Positions 9,913 through 21,252 of a DNA stretch of 64,000 nucleotides are shown here, piece after piece. The notes under the pieces are model-generated. The model was not told the DNA's origin, ran no database searches, and was given only the letters and a program-made list of their open reading frames with translations. Origin of the DNA: Costus lasius. Lineage: Eukaryota > Streptophyta > Magnoliopsida > Zingiberales > Costaceae. The translations under genes and the position numbers were made by a program. Every line of letters starts with the position of its first letter. Position 1 is the first letter of the stretch. The stretch is taken from the NCBI GenBank assembly GCA_027563935.2, contig CM050454.1, positions 46,838,596 to 46,902,595 on the forward strand. Reading direction: 5' to 3'.

Positions 9913-12900
9913 ATGAGCTTCAATGTGCGATCCCTACTGGAAAGGGAGAAGTTTGCTGGGCCAAACTTCTCAGACTGGTTCGGACACCTTAAGATTGTTC
10001 TTAAGGCAGAGAGGAAACTGTATGTCCTCGAGACGGCTGTGCTGCCTCAACCCGCTGCGAACGCCGCAAGGGCGGTTCGTGATGCCTATGAAAAGCACGT
10101 CAATGATAGCATTGATGTCGCTTGCCTGATGCTAGCGTCTATGACGCCACCGCTGCAGCGTCAGCATGAGGATATGTCGGCTATAGAGATTATAGCGAAC
10201 CTCAAGATGCTGTATGCTGCACAGGCGAGGACAGAACGCTATAATCTGACAAAGCTTTTCTTTCAGAGCAAACTGGCTGAAGGGAGCCCAGTGGGAGCTC
10301 ACGTGCTCAAGATGATTGGGCACAAGGAGGCTCTAGAGAAACTGGGGCATACCATCAACCAGGAGCTTGCTGTAGACATTATTCTGCAGTCTCTCCCGCC
10401 CTCTTTCGATGCGTTCATTATTAACTTTAATATGAACAAAATCGATTGTACTCCGGCAGAGCTGCTGAATATGCTCTTGACTACTGAGGAGACTCTGAAG
10501 GGAAAGCCTTCAACCTCTGTCTTAATGGTTCCTTCCAGGAACAAGAAGAAGGGGAAGAAGGGCAAAGCCCCAGTCAAGAACTACAACAAGGCTCTGAAAC
10601 AAAAGGTTAAGCGGTCGAAGGACAACAGATGTTTCCACTGTGGCCATCTGGGTCACTGGAAAAAGGACTGTAAAGCGCTCCAAGGAGATAAGAGGGGAAG
10701 CATCGCTTCTGGCTCAGGTATATATGTGACTGAGGTCATGTTATCTTCTTCTTCCATTTCATGGGTGTTGGACACTGCATGTGGAGTTCACATTTGTTCA
10801 AATGTGCAGGAACTCAAGAGAAGAAGGCAGGTGGGACAGCATGAGGTGGACCTACGCGTTGGAAACGGGGCACGGGTTGCTGCTGTTGCTGTAGGGGATT
10901 ATTACATCTCATTACCATCTGGCATTGTATTAGAATTAAACAATTGTTATTTTGTACCCAGTATTACCAAAAATATTATCTCTATTCCTGCTTTTGTCAG
11001 GAAAGGGTTTTCCTTTGAATGCAAGACTTCAAAGTGTTATCTTACTCTTGATAATATTGTTTATGCGACTGGTTCAATTAACAATGGGTTATTCATGTTG
11101 GACATGGAATATTCTATACAAAACATTGATAATAAGAAAGCCAAGCATGCTGATGACAGCACCTTGTTATGGCATAGTCGTTTAGGCCATATTAACAAGA
11201 AGCGCATTAAGCGGTTGCATGATCATGGACTGCTGGGATCATTCTCCTATGAGGAGATTGATACATGCAAAGCTTGTTTATTGGGTAAAATGACGAAGTC
11301 TCCTTTTCTTAACAAAGGTCAAAGGGCTTCAGGTTTACTTGACCTTATACACAGTGATGTGTGTGGGCCATTTAGTAAACATGCCAGAGGTGGCTATCAG
11401 TACTTCATTACCTTTACTGATGATTTCAGTAGGTATGGTTATGTCTATCTTATGAGACATAAGAGTGAATCTTTTGACAAGTTCAAAGAGTTCAAAAATG
11501 AAGTACAGAATCAGCTAGGCCGAAATATCAAGGCACTTCGTTCTGATCGAGGTGGAGAATACCTGAGTCATGCGTTTACTAACTATCTGAAGGAGTGTGG
11601 GATTATCTCACAGCTCACTCCGCCAGGAACACCGCAATGGAATGGTGTGTCCGAGAGGAGAAATAGAACGTTACTTGATATGGTTCGTTCTATGATGAGT
11701 CAGGCTACTCTTCCATACTCTTTTTGGGGATTTGCACTGGAAACAGCTGCAAAGGTACTAAACCGAGTGCCATCCAAGGCAGTTTCAAAGACGCCATATG
11801 AGTTATGGTATGGGAAACAGCCGAGCTTGACATTTATCAGGATCTGGGGTTGCGAGGCTTATGTCAAAAAGCTCGCCTCTGGGAAACTGGAGAGCAGATC
11901 TGAGAAATGCATCTTTGTCGGTTACCCTAAGGAAACTAAGGGTTATTATTTCTACGATCCCAAAGAGAACAAGGTATTTGTTGCTCGAACGGCCATATTT
12001 CTTGAGAAGGAGTTTCTTCTGCAAGAGGCCAGTGGGAGAGAAATAAAGCTGGATGAGAATCCAGAGGAAGGACAAAGTAGTCAAGCACAGTTGGATGAGC
12101 CTGAGCCGGTAGAACAGGTCACTGAACAACCTGAGGCTCAGATATCACGGGAACCGCGAAGATCGGGAAGGATCCGTCGTCAGCCTGAGCGCTATGACGG
12201 AGTCTACATCATTGATAATGATGAACCCCTGACTTATGCGGATGCGGTCAGTGGACCGGAGTCAGCTAGATGGCTTGAAGCTATGCGAGCCGAGATGGAC
12301 TCCATGTCAGATAACCAAGTCTGGGATTTGGTTGATCCGCCTCCGGGAGTAATCCCTATAGGCTGTAAATGGATCTTCAAGAAGAAGATTGACATGGATG
12401 GTAACGTGGTTACCTATAAAGGCAGGCTTGTTGCGAAAGGTTTCAAACAAATCTACGGGATAGATTATGATGAAACTTTCTCACCTGTGGCCATGTTTAA
12501 GTCTATTCGGATTCTTTTCGCGATAGCTGCATATTACGATTATGAGATCTGGCAGATGGATGTGAAGACGGCTTTCCTTAATGGAAAACTGGATGAGGAT
12601 GTGTATATGACACAACCTGAAGGTTTCACTAATCCATCAGATCGTCATAAAATATGCAAGTTAAAGAAGTCCATTTATGGACTTAAACAAGCATCTAGAA
12701 GCTGAAATATTCGTTTTGATGAATCAATCTCTGAGTTTGGCTTCATCAAGAACGAGGATGACCCGTGTGTATATAAGAGGTTTAGTGGGAGCGTGATTAC
12801 TTTCCTAGTCCTCTACGTCGATGATATCTTGATCATTGGAAACGATATTCCTGAACTGCATGCTGTTAAAGCATGGTTAGGAAAATGTTTTCAGATGAAA

Positions 12901-13797
12901 GATCTAGGAGAAGCAGCCTATGTATTAGGTGTGAAGATCTACAGGGATAGATCTAAGAGGCTTCTCGGGCTGTGCCAGAGTACTTACATCGATAAAGTCC
13001 TGGAGAGATTTCATTTAGAGAATTCTAAACGAGGATATCTTCCAGTCAGACATGGTCTGAATCTTTCAAAGAGTCAGTGTCCACAAACACAGACTGAGAA
13101 AGATGAAATGGACAATACGCCTTATGCTTCGGCTATTGGGTCCATAATGTATGCGATGTTGTGTACTCGCCCTGACGTCGCTTACGGGTTAAGCGTGACC
13201 AGTCGGTTCCAAAGTAATCCAGGTTTGGCACACTGGATTGCAGTCAAGAACATTTTAAAATATCTGCGGAGGACCAAAGATATGTTCTTGATATATGGTG
13301 GTCAGGAAGAACTCAGTATAGAAGGATATACTGACGCTTCGTTCCAGTCGGACCAGGATGATTTCCGATCGCAATCAGGCTATGTTTTTAGCTTGAATGG
13401 TGGAGCAATGGTGTGGAAAAGTTTCAAACAGTCTACTGTTGCTGATTCCACAACAGAAGCCGAGTATGTTGCAGCCTCGGAAGCATCCAAGGAGGCAGTG
13501 TGGATTCGTAAGTTCGTGAGAGAACTTGGTGTTGTTCCTTCGAGTGCAGATCCTTTGGTTATCTTCTGTGATAACACTGGAGCAATCGCACAAGCAAAGG
13601 AACCACGGTCGCACCAGAAGTCCAAGCACATACAGAGACGGTTTCACTTGATCCGGGAGATCATTGATCGTGGCGAGATCAAAATTTGCAAGGTTCATAC
13701 AGACGACAATCTGGCTGACCCGCTTACCAAGCCTCTGACGCAGCAGAAGCATGAGAAGCACTGTAATAATATGGGTTTGAGATTTCTCAACCATTAG
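9913..13797 (+). pseudogene. copia gag-pol of element B, one premature stop
   Basis: A polyprotein of 1,294 codons in one frame with a single break, TGA at 12703-12705 in place of a conserved Trp codon in the RT region (SRSW in F). Start ATG 9913 (ACCATGAG). Domains: Gag; CCHC knuckle C-x2-C-x4-H-x4-C from 10630; protease motif D-T-A at 10771-10779; integrase zinc region followed by D (11356), D (11545) and E (11653), the last two spaced 35 residues apart; RT with YVDD at 12814-12825; RNase H. D and F have no ATG at the start position used here. The stop removes the RT catalytic YVDD and RNase H from the product, so the copy should be inactive alone. Confidence 0.93.
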
Positions 13798-13806
13798 ATT
13801 AAGTGC

Positions 13807-13816
13807 AAGTGGGAGA
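13807..13816 (+). other. polypurine tract of element B
   Basis: AAGTGGGAGA, one base before the 3' LTR start at 13818. Confidence 0.87.
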
Positions 13817-13817
13817 T

Positions 13818-15524
13818 TGTTAGGGTATGCCCTTAAGGCTAATGTTTGAGGCCTTGGGATTGTAAAAAGTATCATGTAATAAACTCTTATGTTTATAAAG
13901 GCAATGGTTATTATTCAGTTTGTTACATTGTCTGCTGCAATAACTGTGCTTCTGAATAATGTCTCAAAGCTGTTCAGCTAGGCTGACATGCATATGTCCT
14001 TAGTCAAGATATCTTGGTGAACATGAGACAGCCTTGATATGATTGAGACTAATATGTGTTCTAATCTTATAGGATGCTTCGAGCATGGAATAAGATGTAG
14101 ACTCATGGGTACATTGGATGTACTGGACAGACCCTACTAGGATATTCAATTGCTTGTCACAATGTGAATAATCCTTGTTTGCATCAAGTGGCACATGTCC
14201 TCTGACTTGAGATCACTTGTGTTTCTAGATGATGATTGTCATTGTTTTGAGGTAGTTCAATATCATTTGAAACATAATGATTATAGACTATCTTGGATAA
14301 TGATCATGAGTCAGGTTAGGACACTAGTGATAGATAAAGGATTGCCGTCTCCTTGTTCAAGGAGTGTGGTGTTCTAAAGGGGCCCCCCTGAATGAGATGA
14401 TTGAGAAAGTGTATGGCCATACCCAGGTGACAATGTTCATCTGATCAAATCATGCTCATCATATTGGAGACACAGGCTTGACACGCTTGTCCAATAAGAA
14501 CATCCAGTGGCAAAGGAAACATGTATGCCTAGTGAAGTGCATTCACCCTTGTGCTGTGTTTTGGGAGTAGTCTTGGAAGACTCTTTCCTTTATATCGGGA
14601 GACAGTGATGTGTTGCTAGATACCCCTCACTGATCGTGATAACGAAAGTTATCGTTACCGACATTCAAAGGAAACCCTCAGGGTCGCACAATTTGATGAT
14701 ATGGCTTACTTGAGTCAGATCGTGTGGACTGAATTGTTTGGGTTCAGTTTAAAGGGATTTAATCTCTGATTGTAAGTGAGATCTGGTCTGATCATGTTTG
14801 ATTGATTAGGGCTTGAGATCGGTAAGCTTCGATCGAGAGAGGTGATGCTAGATCGGTGAGATCAGGAGCATCAGGAGATGAACGGTTAGATCTTGAACCT
14901 AAGGGTTTGATATGATCTAGACCAAGGGGCTTGGGCTTATTTGGTTTGGTTTGTTGAACCAAATGCAATTGAACCAAAAGAGAACCGGTTCACTTATGTG
15001 AACGCATGGTTCGAATGGGTGATGGCGTTTTGGTCGTTTATGAGTGCATGCTTCCATTTATGGTAAGTCATCATGGCCTCTTCTTCAAAACGCCTAACGC
15101 CAAGCCGTTCACCACTTGACTTCACTTCGCTTGGCTTCTTGCAATACGCGCGTGGAGAAGAGGTGGACGAATGTGTGGAGCTCTCGCCCAAGCAAGATCT
15201 CGTCTCCCATCCCTTCCATTCGGCAAGGACACTTGAAGATCTTTGCTAGCACAAAGATCAACAAGAAGAAGCCATCTCTCTTCTTGTGTGCGTCACTTGT
15301 GGAGAAGATCTCTCTTGGTCTTTGCTTTCAAGCCGCCTCCTTCTCATGGCCATGGTAACGCATCTTTCACTTGATGTTTAAGTTGATCATATGAATGTAT
15401 AGCATGCGATCAAATGTGAAACCCTAATTCCGCTGCGAAAACAAAGAAAGGTCACTTGCGCCCCCCTCTTGAAAGGGGTACTCACCTTAGGGTTTCTCGC
15501 TCCCCCTTGAAGGGGACCCTTACA
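13818..15524 (+). repeat. 3' LTR of element B
   Basis: A 1,707-bp near-identical copy of 6430-8137, ending CCTTACA and followed by target duplication ATCCT at 15525-15529. It keeps the perfect palindrome GTATGGCCATAC (14411-14422) and the GAAA-loop U3 hairpin (14638-14653). Confidence 0.95.
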
Positions 15525-15529
15525 ATCCT

Positions 15530-16052
15530 AACCGCCTCTTGCCCTATAAATGTGACCCTAGTCGCCCCCTCTTGTGGGGAATCAATCCTTGAAGGCGTGA
15601 ACACAAGGAGAGGGGCGAGTGCTTGGAGCAAGGGCGCATCTTCCATAACCGCAAGCCTCTTCTTCCTTTCCTCTTGGCGCAAGGAGATCTAGGGCTTGGC
15701 GGTTTGGGCGGTTTTCCCTCTTCACTTGGCGCATCTTTTCTCTGGGTGGCGCAAGAGAAGTAAAACATCTCCCTAAGGCTTGGATCTTCTTCCCGAGGCT
15801 AGCACCGGGCGTGGAAGAAGAGAACTCAAGAGATCCGTGTGTGCGAGACTGCAGAGGGCGCACACTTGGACGCCTACATCGGCATCGCTCCACATTGCTC
15901 CTAAGGTACTTACTAACTCATCGTGTCGACTCCCTTGCATGCGATCTTCACTAGGTTTTTGGGACCGGCCTGTTTCGGGGACATTCTTCCGCTGCGTAAA
16001 ATGTATGTCCATGACTCTGAAAATTGTAAAATGTCCCCGGGGTTTCCCAACA
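15530..16052 (+). repeat. family-1 LTR, second part, with TATA box
   Basis: Continuation of the LTR that starts at 5005. TATAAA at 15545-15550 is the likely core promoter of the LTR, so element B landed directly upstream of it. The sequence ends CCCCGGGGTTTCCCAACA at 16052, which in the reverse copies appears as TGTTGGGAAACCCCGGGG. Confidence 0.9.
15545..15550 (+). promoter_or_regulatory. TATA box of family-1 LTR
   Basis: TATAAA in CCCTATAAATG, about 500 bp before the LTR end. A later position would be unusual for a U3 promoter and an earlier match is lacking. Transcription start would be roughly 30 bp downstream (inference). Confidence 0.6.
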
Positions 16053-16053
16053 G

Positions 16054-16065
16054 TGGTATCAGAGG
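16054..16065 (+). other. primer-binding site of interior A2
   Basis: TGGTATCAGAGG, one base after the LTR end; the last base differs from the usual C. A primer site here shows that the LTR at 5005-16052 also acts as the 5' LTR of a second interior. Confidence 0.85.
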
Positions 16066-16590
16066 GACTTGCAAGACTCGAACGATGTTTTATGCTTTTC
16101 TTCCATGCTCACATGCCATATCTCTATTTTCGTAAATAGCATGATGCATGGCAATCGATTTTTCTAAAAGTAGAAAAATTAGGGTTTCTTGTTTCTATCA
16201 TCCTCTCAATCTCTTTTGGAATTTTTGGACTATTTTTCTTGTTTGATTTAAAGATCAAAGGCACACGTAATTTTGTCAAGTAGGACGGGCATTGTGTCTT
16301 CGGACTGGCCAAGTCTCTTGATCTGACAAAATTGCCAGCCGAAAGGATCTCTGAAATCATCGTGAAAAATAAATCGCAATAAACCAAAAGACTTGTGAGA
16401 AGAAGATGAGAAAAAGAAACTGGTTTTATGAAAAAGTAAAATTTCAGATTTTATGTTTTTCATGAGCATGTAGAATTGCATGAGTAAATACCTTGATTGT
16501 GCATAATGTTGTGATCATGAGTCAAGCCCCTCTTGCATGCCTATGATGTATCCTTGTGCGGCCTGCGTGCCATCTTTTTCATTATTAAGA
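16066..16590 (+). other. 5' leader fragment of family-1 interior A2
   Basis: From 16362 on it matches the first 230 bases of the window closely; the earlier part supplies what copy A lost at the window edge. AATTTTGTCA (16269-16278) can pair with TGACAAAATT (16324-16333), enclosing a UUCG-capped hairpin GTC-TTCG-GAC (16296-16305). The match to copy A stops abruptly at 16590. Confidence 0.85.
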
Positions 16591-17586
16591 TGGAAGATGG
16601 AAGGCTGCACGCCTTTAAACCTTCCAATTGGAAACCACAAAAGAAGGAAGGCTTTCAAGACAATTTGCACCCGATTGTCTCTCTAAACGTTTAGAAATTA
16701 TCTCTATTTGTAAAAGGCTCAAGGAAGAAATTGTCCATCCTGCCCTAGCTCTTCCCAACGCCTATAAGTGTATCCCCTCTCACTTGTATTCTCATCTTTG
16801 AATGAATGAATTGTCGAGTAGTTTCCTAGCAAAAATTAACTCTCGGTGCTTGTGTCACCAAGTCTTCCCCTCTTCTCTATTCGCTTCCATCTTCTTCTCA
16901 CCATCTCCACACCTAGCCGACGACTTCATCCCCTCCAAGTTGCAAACCGAGAGTTCCCACTTTTCAACAAGCAATTGATGAAGACTCTCCTTGAAGGCAA
17001 CTTGAGGCCGAGACTCCCCTTGAAGAAAGACTTGCGCTTGAGTTAAGTATTTCTAACCTTTGCGATTGTCACTTATTGTCTTTCCCCTTGAACAAGTTCT
17101 ACACCTTGTTTGGTTCTTGTCGGAGGAAGGAGTTTCGAATTGAAGACCTTTGGGCGCAAGTCCCTCCTCTCTTCTTCCCCTATTATTTTAGTCTTGTTAC
17201 ATGTATAGGCAAGAGAACGTGGAAGCTTAACCTCCCTCTTGCACTTTAAGTGTAAAGCTTTAATACTTTAAAAATAACTCCCCCATGCCTGTGTGGTTTG
17301 CTGGAATGCCTGTGTGTAAACGACACCTTCCATCAGCATAGGACCGGTGAAGAATGGGAAGGTGATCCCTTCTATTCTCAAGGGGTCCACTGTAGGTCTT
17401 CTTTACAATTCCAGTAATTTACTTTTCACATTTTCTATTCTACAAGTAGATTAATTTCGGATTTTCCTATCTAAAAATACAAAAACATTTTATTTTCAAA
17501 ATCGTTAGTTACTCTCAGTTTTCCTATTATCTACATATTACGAAACATTTGAAAATTCATTGTTTGCATATTTTATGCCCACATCA
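16591..17586. repeat. unidentified 996-bp LTR-like segment inside A2
   Basis: This sequence replaces the stretch from leader to integrase (copy A equivalent about 231-2680) and matches nothing else in the window. It starts TGGAAGATGG and ends CCACATCA, so TG...CA borders are possible. It has a TATA-like CTATAAGTG near 16762, an AT-rich right part and no convincing frame. The flanking five bases (TAAGA and AGTAG) do not match, so a simple insertion with target duplication is not supported. A solo LTR of another family combined with a deletion is my best guess. Confidence 0.45.
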
Positions 17587-18302
17587 AGTAGAGAACCAAC
17601 TTGGTAGATCTATCAAAACTCTTCGATCAGATAGTGGTGGAGAATACTTGAGTGGTGAGTTCTTTGACTACCTTAGAGAGTGTGAGATCCTATCCCTACT
17701 CGCTCCTCCTAGAACACCTCAATGGAATGGTGTGTCTGAAAGGAGAAATCGAACATTGTTGGACATAGTTCGATCTATGATGAGTCATGCAGCTCTGCCA
17801 CCATCATTCTGGGGTCATACACTTGAGACAGCTTCTCTCATACTGAATAACGTTCCATCTAATAGTGTCTCCAAGATTCCATACGAGGTATGGTGTGGGA
17901 GACACCCTAACCTCTCTTTTATTAGGATCTAGGGATGTGAGGCTTATGTCAAATGTCAGGATTCTAGTAAGCTAGAACCCAAATCTGATAAATGTGCATT
18001 TGTGGGGTATCCTATGGAAACTAAAGGATACTACTTCTATGTCCCTACCGAGAACAAAATTTTTGTTACTCCGGGTGCTGTCTTTCTAGAGAAAGAATTT
18101 CTCATGAAAGAAGTCAGTGGGGGGAAGTCAGACTTGGACGAGGTCCAAGTGCAACCACATGACACAGAGATGGAACCTGAGCCACCTACACCGGTTGCTA
18201 GGTAGCCTGAGGCTTAGTCATAGGTCCCACGTAGGTCTGGGAGGATTCGTTAGGCACCTGAGAGGTATGAGACACTGCCGACCCAACACGTTGGGATCTT
18301 CA
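17587..18302 (+). pseudogene. integrase/linker fragment of A2 pol
   Basis: Family-1 pol resumes inside the integrase core (VENQLGRSIK) and runs to the linker before RT. Seen: second catalytic Asp in SDSGGEY (Arg of the usual SDRGGEY changed to Ser), the third catalytic Glu in NGVSERRN, stop TAG at 17930-17932 in place of a Trp codon, and further stops in the linker near 18203. The sequence ends at GGGATCTTCA, where copy C starts in the opposite direction. Non-functional. Confidence 0.88.
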
Positions 18303-20327
18303 TGTTGGGAAACCCCGGGGATACTTTACAATTTTTCAGAGTCATTACAATACATACACATTACACAACGAAAGAATATCCCCGAAACAGGCCAATCCCA
18401 AAAACCCAGTGAAGATCTCTTGCGAGGGGGTCGACACGATGAGATAGAAATTACCATAAAGCAAGACGAGCCGATGTCGAGGTAGGCGCCCAAGCGTGCG
18501 CCCTCTGCAGTCTCACACACACGGATGCCTCGAGCTCTCTTCTTCCACGTCCGGTGCTAGCCTCAGGAAGAAGATCCAAGCCTTTGTCACCTTCTACACC
18601 ACTAGCGCCACCTTCTAGGGAAGATATGCCAAGGAGTAGGAGTGGAGATGGTGAAGCTGCCAAGCCCTTATTCTTCTTGCGCCAAGAAGAGAAGGAGAAG
18701 AAGGCTTGCGGTTCTATGAAGGGTGAAGCCGCCAAGGTATTTCCTAACTCTTGCCAAGAGGAAGTTGGAAGGAACACTTGTGGCTAGGGTTGGATGGAAG
18801 CGAACTCTTGCGCCAATGCTCCTTTTCTTGCCCTTCAATTGCTTGCTCACACTTATTGATTACCGCCCTTAGCCTCACGCATATACATGTATATATAGAG
18901 AGGCAAGGGGCAATGAGGCAAAGGGGTTAGGGGCGCAATTCATGAGGAGTATGCAGCTAGGGTATGAAAGGGGTGGCAATTAGGGTTTAGGGTTTGGAAA
19001 TTCTCCAAGACTTTACCATAAACACTTCCCAATCGCCAAAGCCTTTCCTAATAAGTCTCTCATGCCTTAGGCGCCCCAAGCCTTGCCATAGAGGCAAGGT
19101 TTCCATCCAAGGAAGAAGGGCTAGGCGCCAATTGCTTCCTTGTGAAGCAAATTGCGCCAAAGCATCCCCATTATACCCATAGGCGCCTAATGAGGTTAAC
19201 TTCTCCCCATTATACCCTTGTGGGCTCTTATCCCTTCATGACAACTTATTATTGGGCCTCATTGGGTAATGAGCTAGCCCAAACTTCATTGCATGGGTTG
19301 ATTAAGCCATTGGATCCAATCCAAAGCAACCCTAATCCAAATGTGACAAACTAGGGTCAAATACGGGTAAACCTGCCAAAAATGATGTTTGGCTCCAATA
19401 ACATTCTTCCATCTCATCAGGCCCATTGGCGCTGATGAAATCTCCAAAATAAATCCGAGCTATCCAATAACTAAATCAAAAGGCTTCCTGATCAATACGA
19501 GAACTCGAGTATCTTGGTGTGCGACCCTGTAGGTTCATCTGACATTGGCAATGTTGACATAAGGTCACCACAAGTAGTGAGTGGCACCTAGCAGTGCATC
19601 ACTGCTACCCAAGTCATCAGAATGGATATCGACATCGACATCCCCATCATCGCAACTAGGTACAGATGCATTACAGTCTCTTTGCCGAACTGATATCCGA
19701 TTGGACAAGTGTGTCATCAATTGTTTTCACCCAATCACATGGCTCTGAATAAATTAAGTTCTCACCTAGGTATGGCCATACACTTTCAGTCATAGAACTA
19801 TAGAGGAGCTCCATGGATATCAAGCTTCCCTCAGGAAGGGGCAAATCCTCTGTCTGTCCATTGACCTTCTCATATGGGTCGTGACATGCTTAATGACAAC
19901 CGTTACTTCCTCCCAACTACGGCGAGGTGTTAGGTTGTATCAAAGCATATCCCTAACCATATAGAATGGTCAATGACCTCAAGTCAAGACATCAATGCAT
20001 CTTCTGTCACTTGTGAGGATAACTCATGACACCAAGTCATTGCCTCACAGCGGGTCTATCCAGTATATCCATGACTGATATACCCATACGGCTGCGTTAG
20101 CACCTTGTGCCTAACCAACCCATATACCAGTCTCATAAGTACCAGAGCAGTCCCATATCCACTCAGGTACATCAACTGCAGACAATCATTTGAGCACAGA
20201 TCCAATCTGTCTCCAGGGACATTATCATGTAAGTACATAATCGACAATGCCAGAATGATATATAAATATCTAAGTCAAGTAGTACAATAATGGACCAATA
20301 CTTAGTCTTAGGGCATATACACCAACA
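18303..20327 (-). repeat. 3' LTR of minus-strand family-1 copy C
   Basis: A 2,025-bp LTR in reverse, from TGTTGGGAAACCCCGGGG to TATACACCAACA. A TATA-like TATATATA lies at about 18890-18897. The polypurine tract follows in reverse at 20329-20338, so this is the 3' LTR of an element read leftwards. It resembles the LTR of G (52698-53055 plus 62123-63174) closely; C and G are probably the two ends of one insertion into A2. Confidence 0.9.
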
Positions 20328-20849
20328 ATCTCCCACTTGTACTAAGACCTAGAGGTTAAGGAATCTCAACCCCATATCTCTAGCGTGACCATCATGCTTC
20401 TGCTACGCCAAAGCCTTGGTCAATGGGTCTGCTAGATTGTTCTTTGTGTCAACTCTGCTAATCTTGACATCACCTCTGTCAGTGATCTCTCTAATCAGGT
20501 GAAATCTCCTGAGTATGTTTTGAACCTTTGATGAGACCGTGATTCCTTGGCTTATGCAATTGCCCCATTGTTGTCACAGTAGAGCTCAATGTGATCCACT
20601 GCACTAGTAACCACCTGAAGTTTAGAAATGAACTTCCTTATCCAAATAGCTTCTTTGGTTGCCTCAGAAGCGGCCACATACTCAGCCTCGGTTGTTGAAT
20701 CAGGTATGGTGGATTGCTTGAAGCTCTTCCAGCATACTGCACCTCCATTCATCTTGAACACATAGCTGGCCTGCGATCTGGACTCGTCAGGGTCAGACTG
20801 GAATGACACATCAGTGTAGCCCTGCATAATGAGGTCTTCCTGTCCCCCC
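20328..20849 (-). pseudogene. RNase H end of copy C pol
   Basis: Reverse polypurine tract (20329-20338) followed by the C-terminal RNase H domain: TDVSFQSD, TTEAEYVAASEA and LYCDNNGAIA are readable between 20552 and about 20840. The last 60 residues are out of frame. The sequence stops where the Athila-like LTR begins. It shares single-base variants with 45345-45856 that E and A lack, marking those two as copies of one locus. Confidence 0.88.
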
Positions 20850-20854
20850 ATAGA
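20850..20854. repeat. target-site duplication ATAGA of the Athila-like element
   Basis: ATAGA directly before TGTTGTATCCC. The same five bases at the same RNase H position occur at 45857-45861 and 47932-47936 around a solo LTR of the same family. Confidence 0.88.
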
Positions 20855-21252
20855 TGTTGTATCCCAACGAGTAGGTAAACAAAACTTATTTCTGAAGTCG
20901 CAGCCAAAACTTATTGTATGGCGCACAGGGACTTGTCACCCCCTGATACGACTCCAAAAACTTGTTGAGTTACCACACTTGTTGTTATCTCCGCAAGTGC
21001 ACGGATACTCAACGTAATAAAGAAAGCTATCGAACCCAGAGAGACCTATGTTGTCAAGTACCAAATAATTGATTTTTTCTTATCTAGGCAATCGAATAAA
21101 AGCAAAGCAAAGATCGAAAACACACGGGAAATTACAATCAGAGAGAAATTGGGACTAGGGTTTCGTTCACTTTAATTTTCATGACTAGATAAATAAGGAT
21201 ATTCATCAATCGAATTCTATTATGATAAAGGCATAATTTTCTTTGTAAAGAG
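20855..21252 (-). repeat. Athila-like 3' LTR, outer part (split by element D)
   Basis: First 398 bp of a gypsy LTR read in reverse, starting TGTTGTATCCCAAC and matching 45862 onward. It continues at 27151 after element D. The last five bases (AAGAG) are the target duplication of D. Confidence 0.88.
21248..21252. repeat. target-site duplication AAGAG of element D
   Basis: AAGAG here and at 27146-27150, flanking TGTTGGGG...TTTCA of element D. Confidence 0.93.

Larger units (their letters stand above)
6430..15524 (+). mobile_element. full-length family-2 copia element B
   Basis: A complete 9,095-bp element: LTR 6430-8137, primer site 8140-8151, leader, gag-pol 9913-13797, polypurine tract, LTR 13818-15524, flanked by ATCCT. 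It is inserted in a family-1 LTR 15 bp before that LTR's TATAAA. The LTRs (1,708 and 1,707 bp) differ at roughly ten places by eye, so the insertion is fairly young. Gag-pol has a single in-frame stop. No other element interrupts it. Confidence 0.95.

Noticed and set aside
16846..17046. Host exon in the unknown segment of A2
   Set aside because: The 66-codon frame has no domain, and its surroundings look like LTR sequence; there is no splice-site context.
20050..20290. Short frames repeated in several family-1 LTRs (for example near 5093 and 45039)
   Set aside because: They recur only because the U3 sequence is shared; stops and starts shift between copies.
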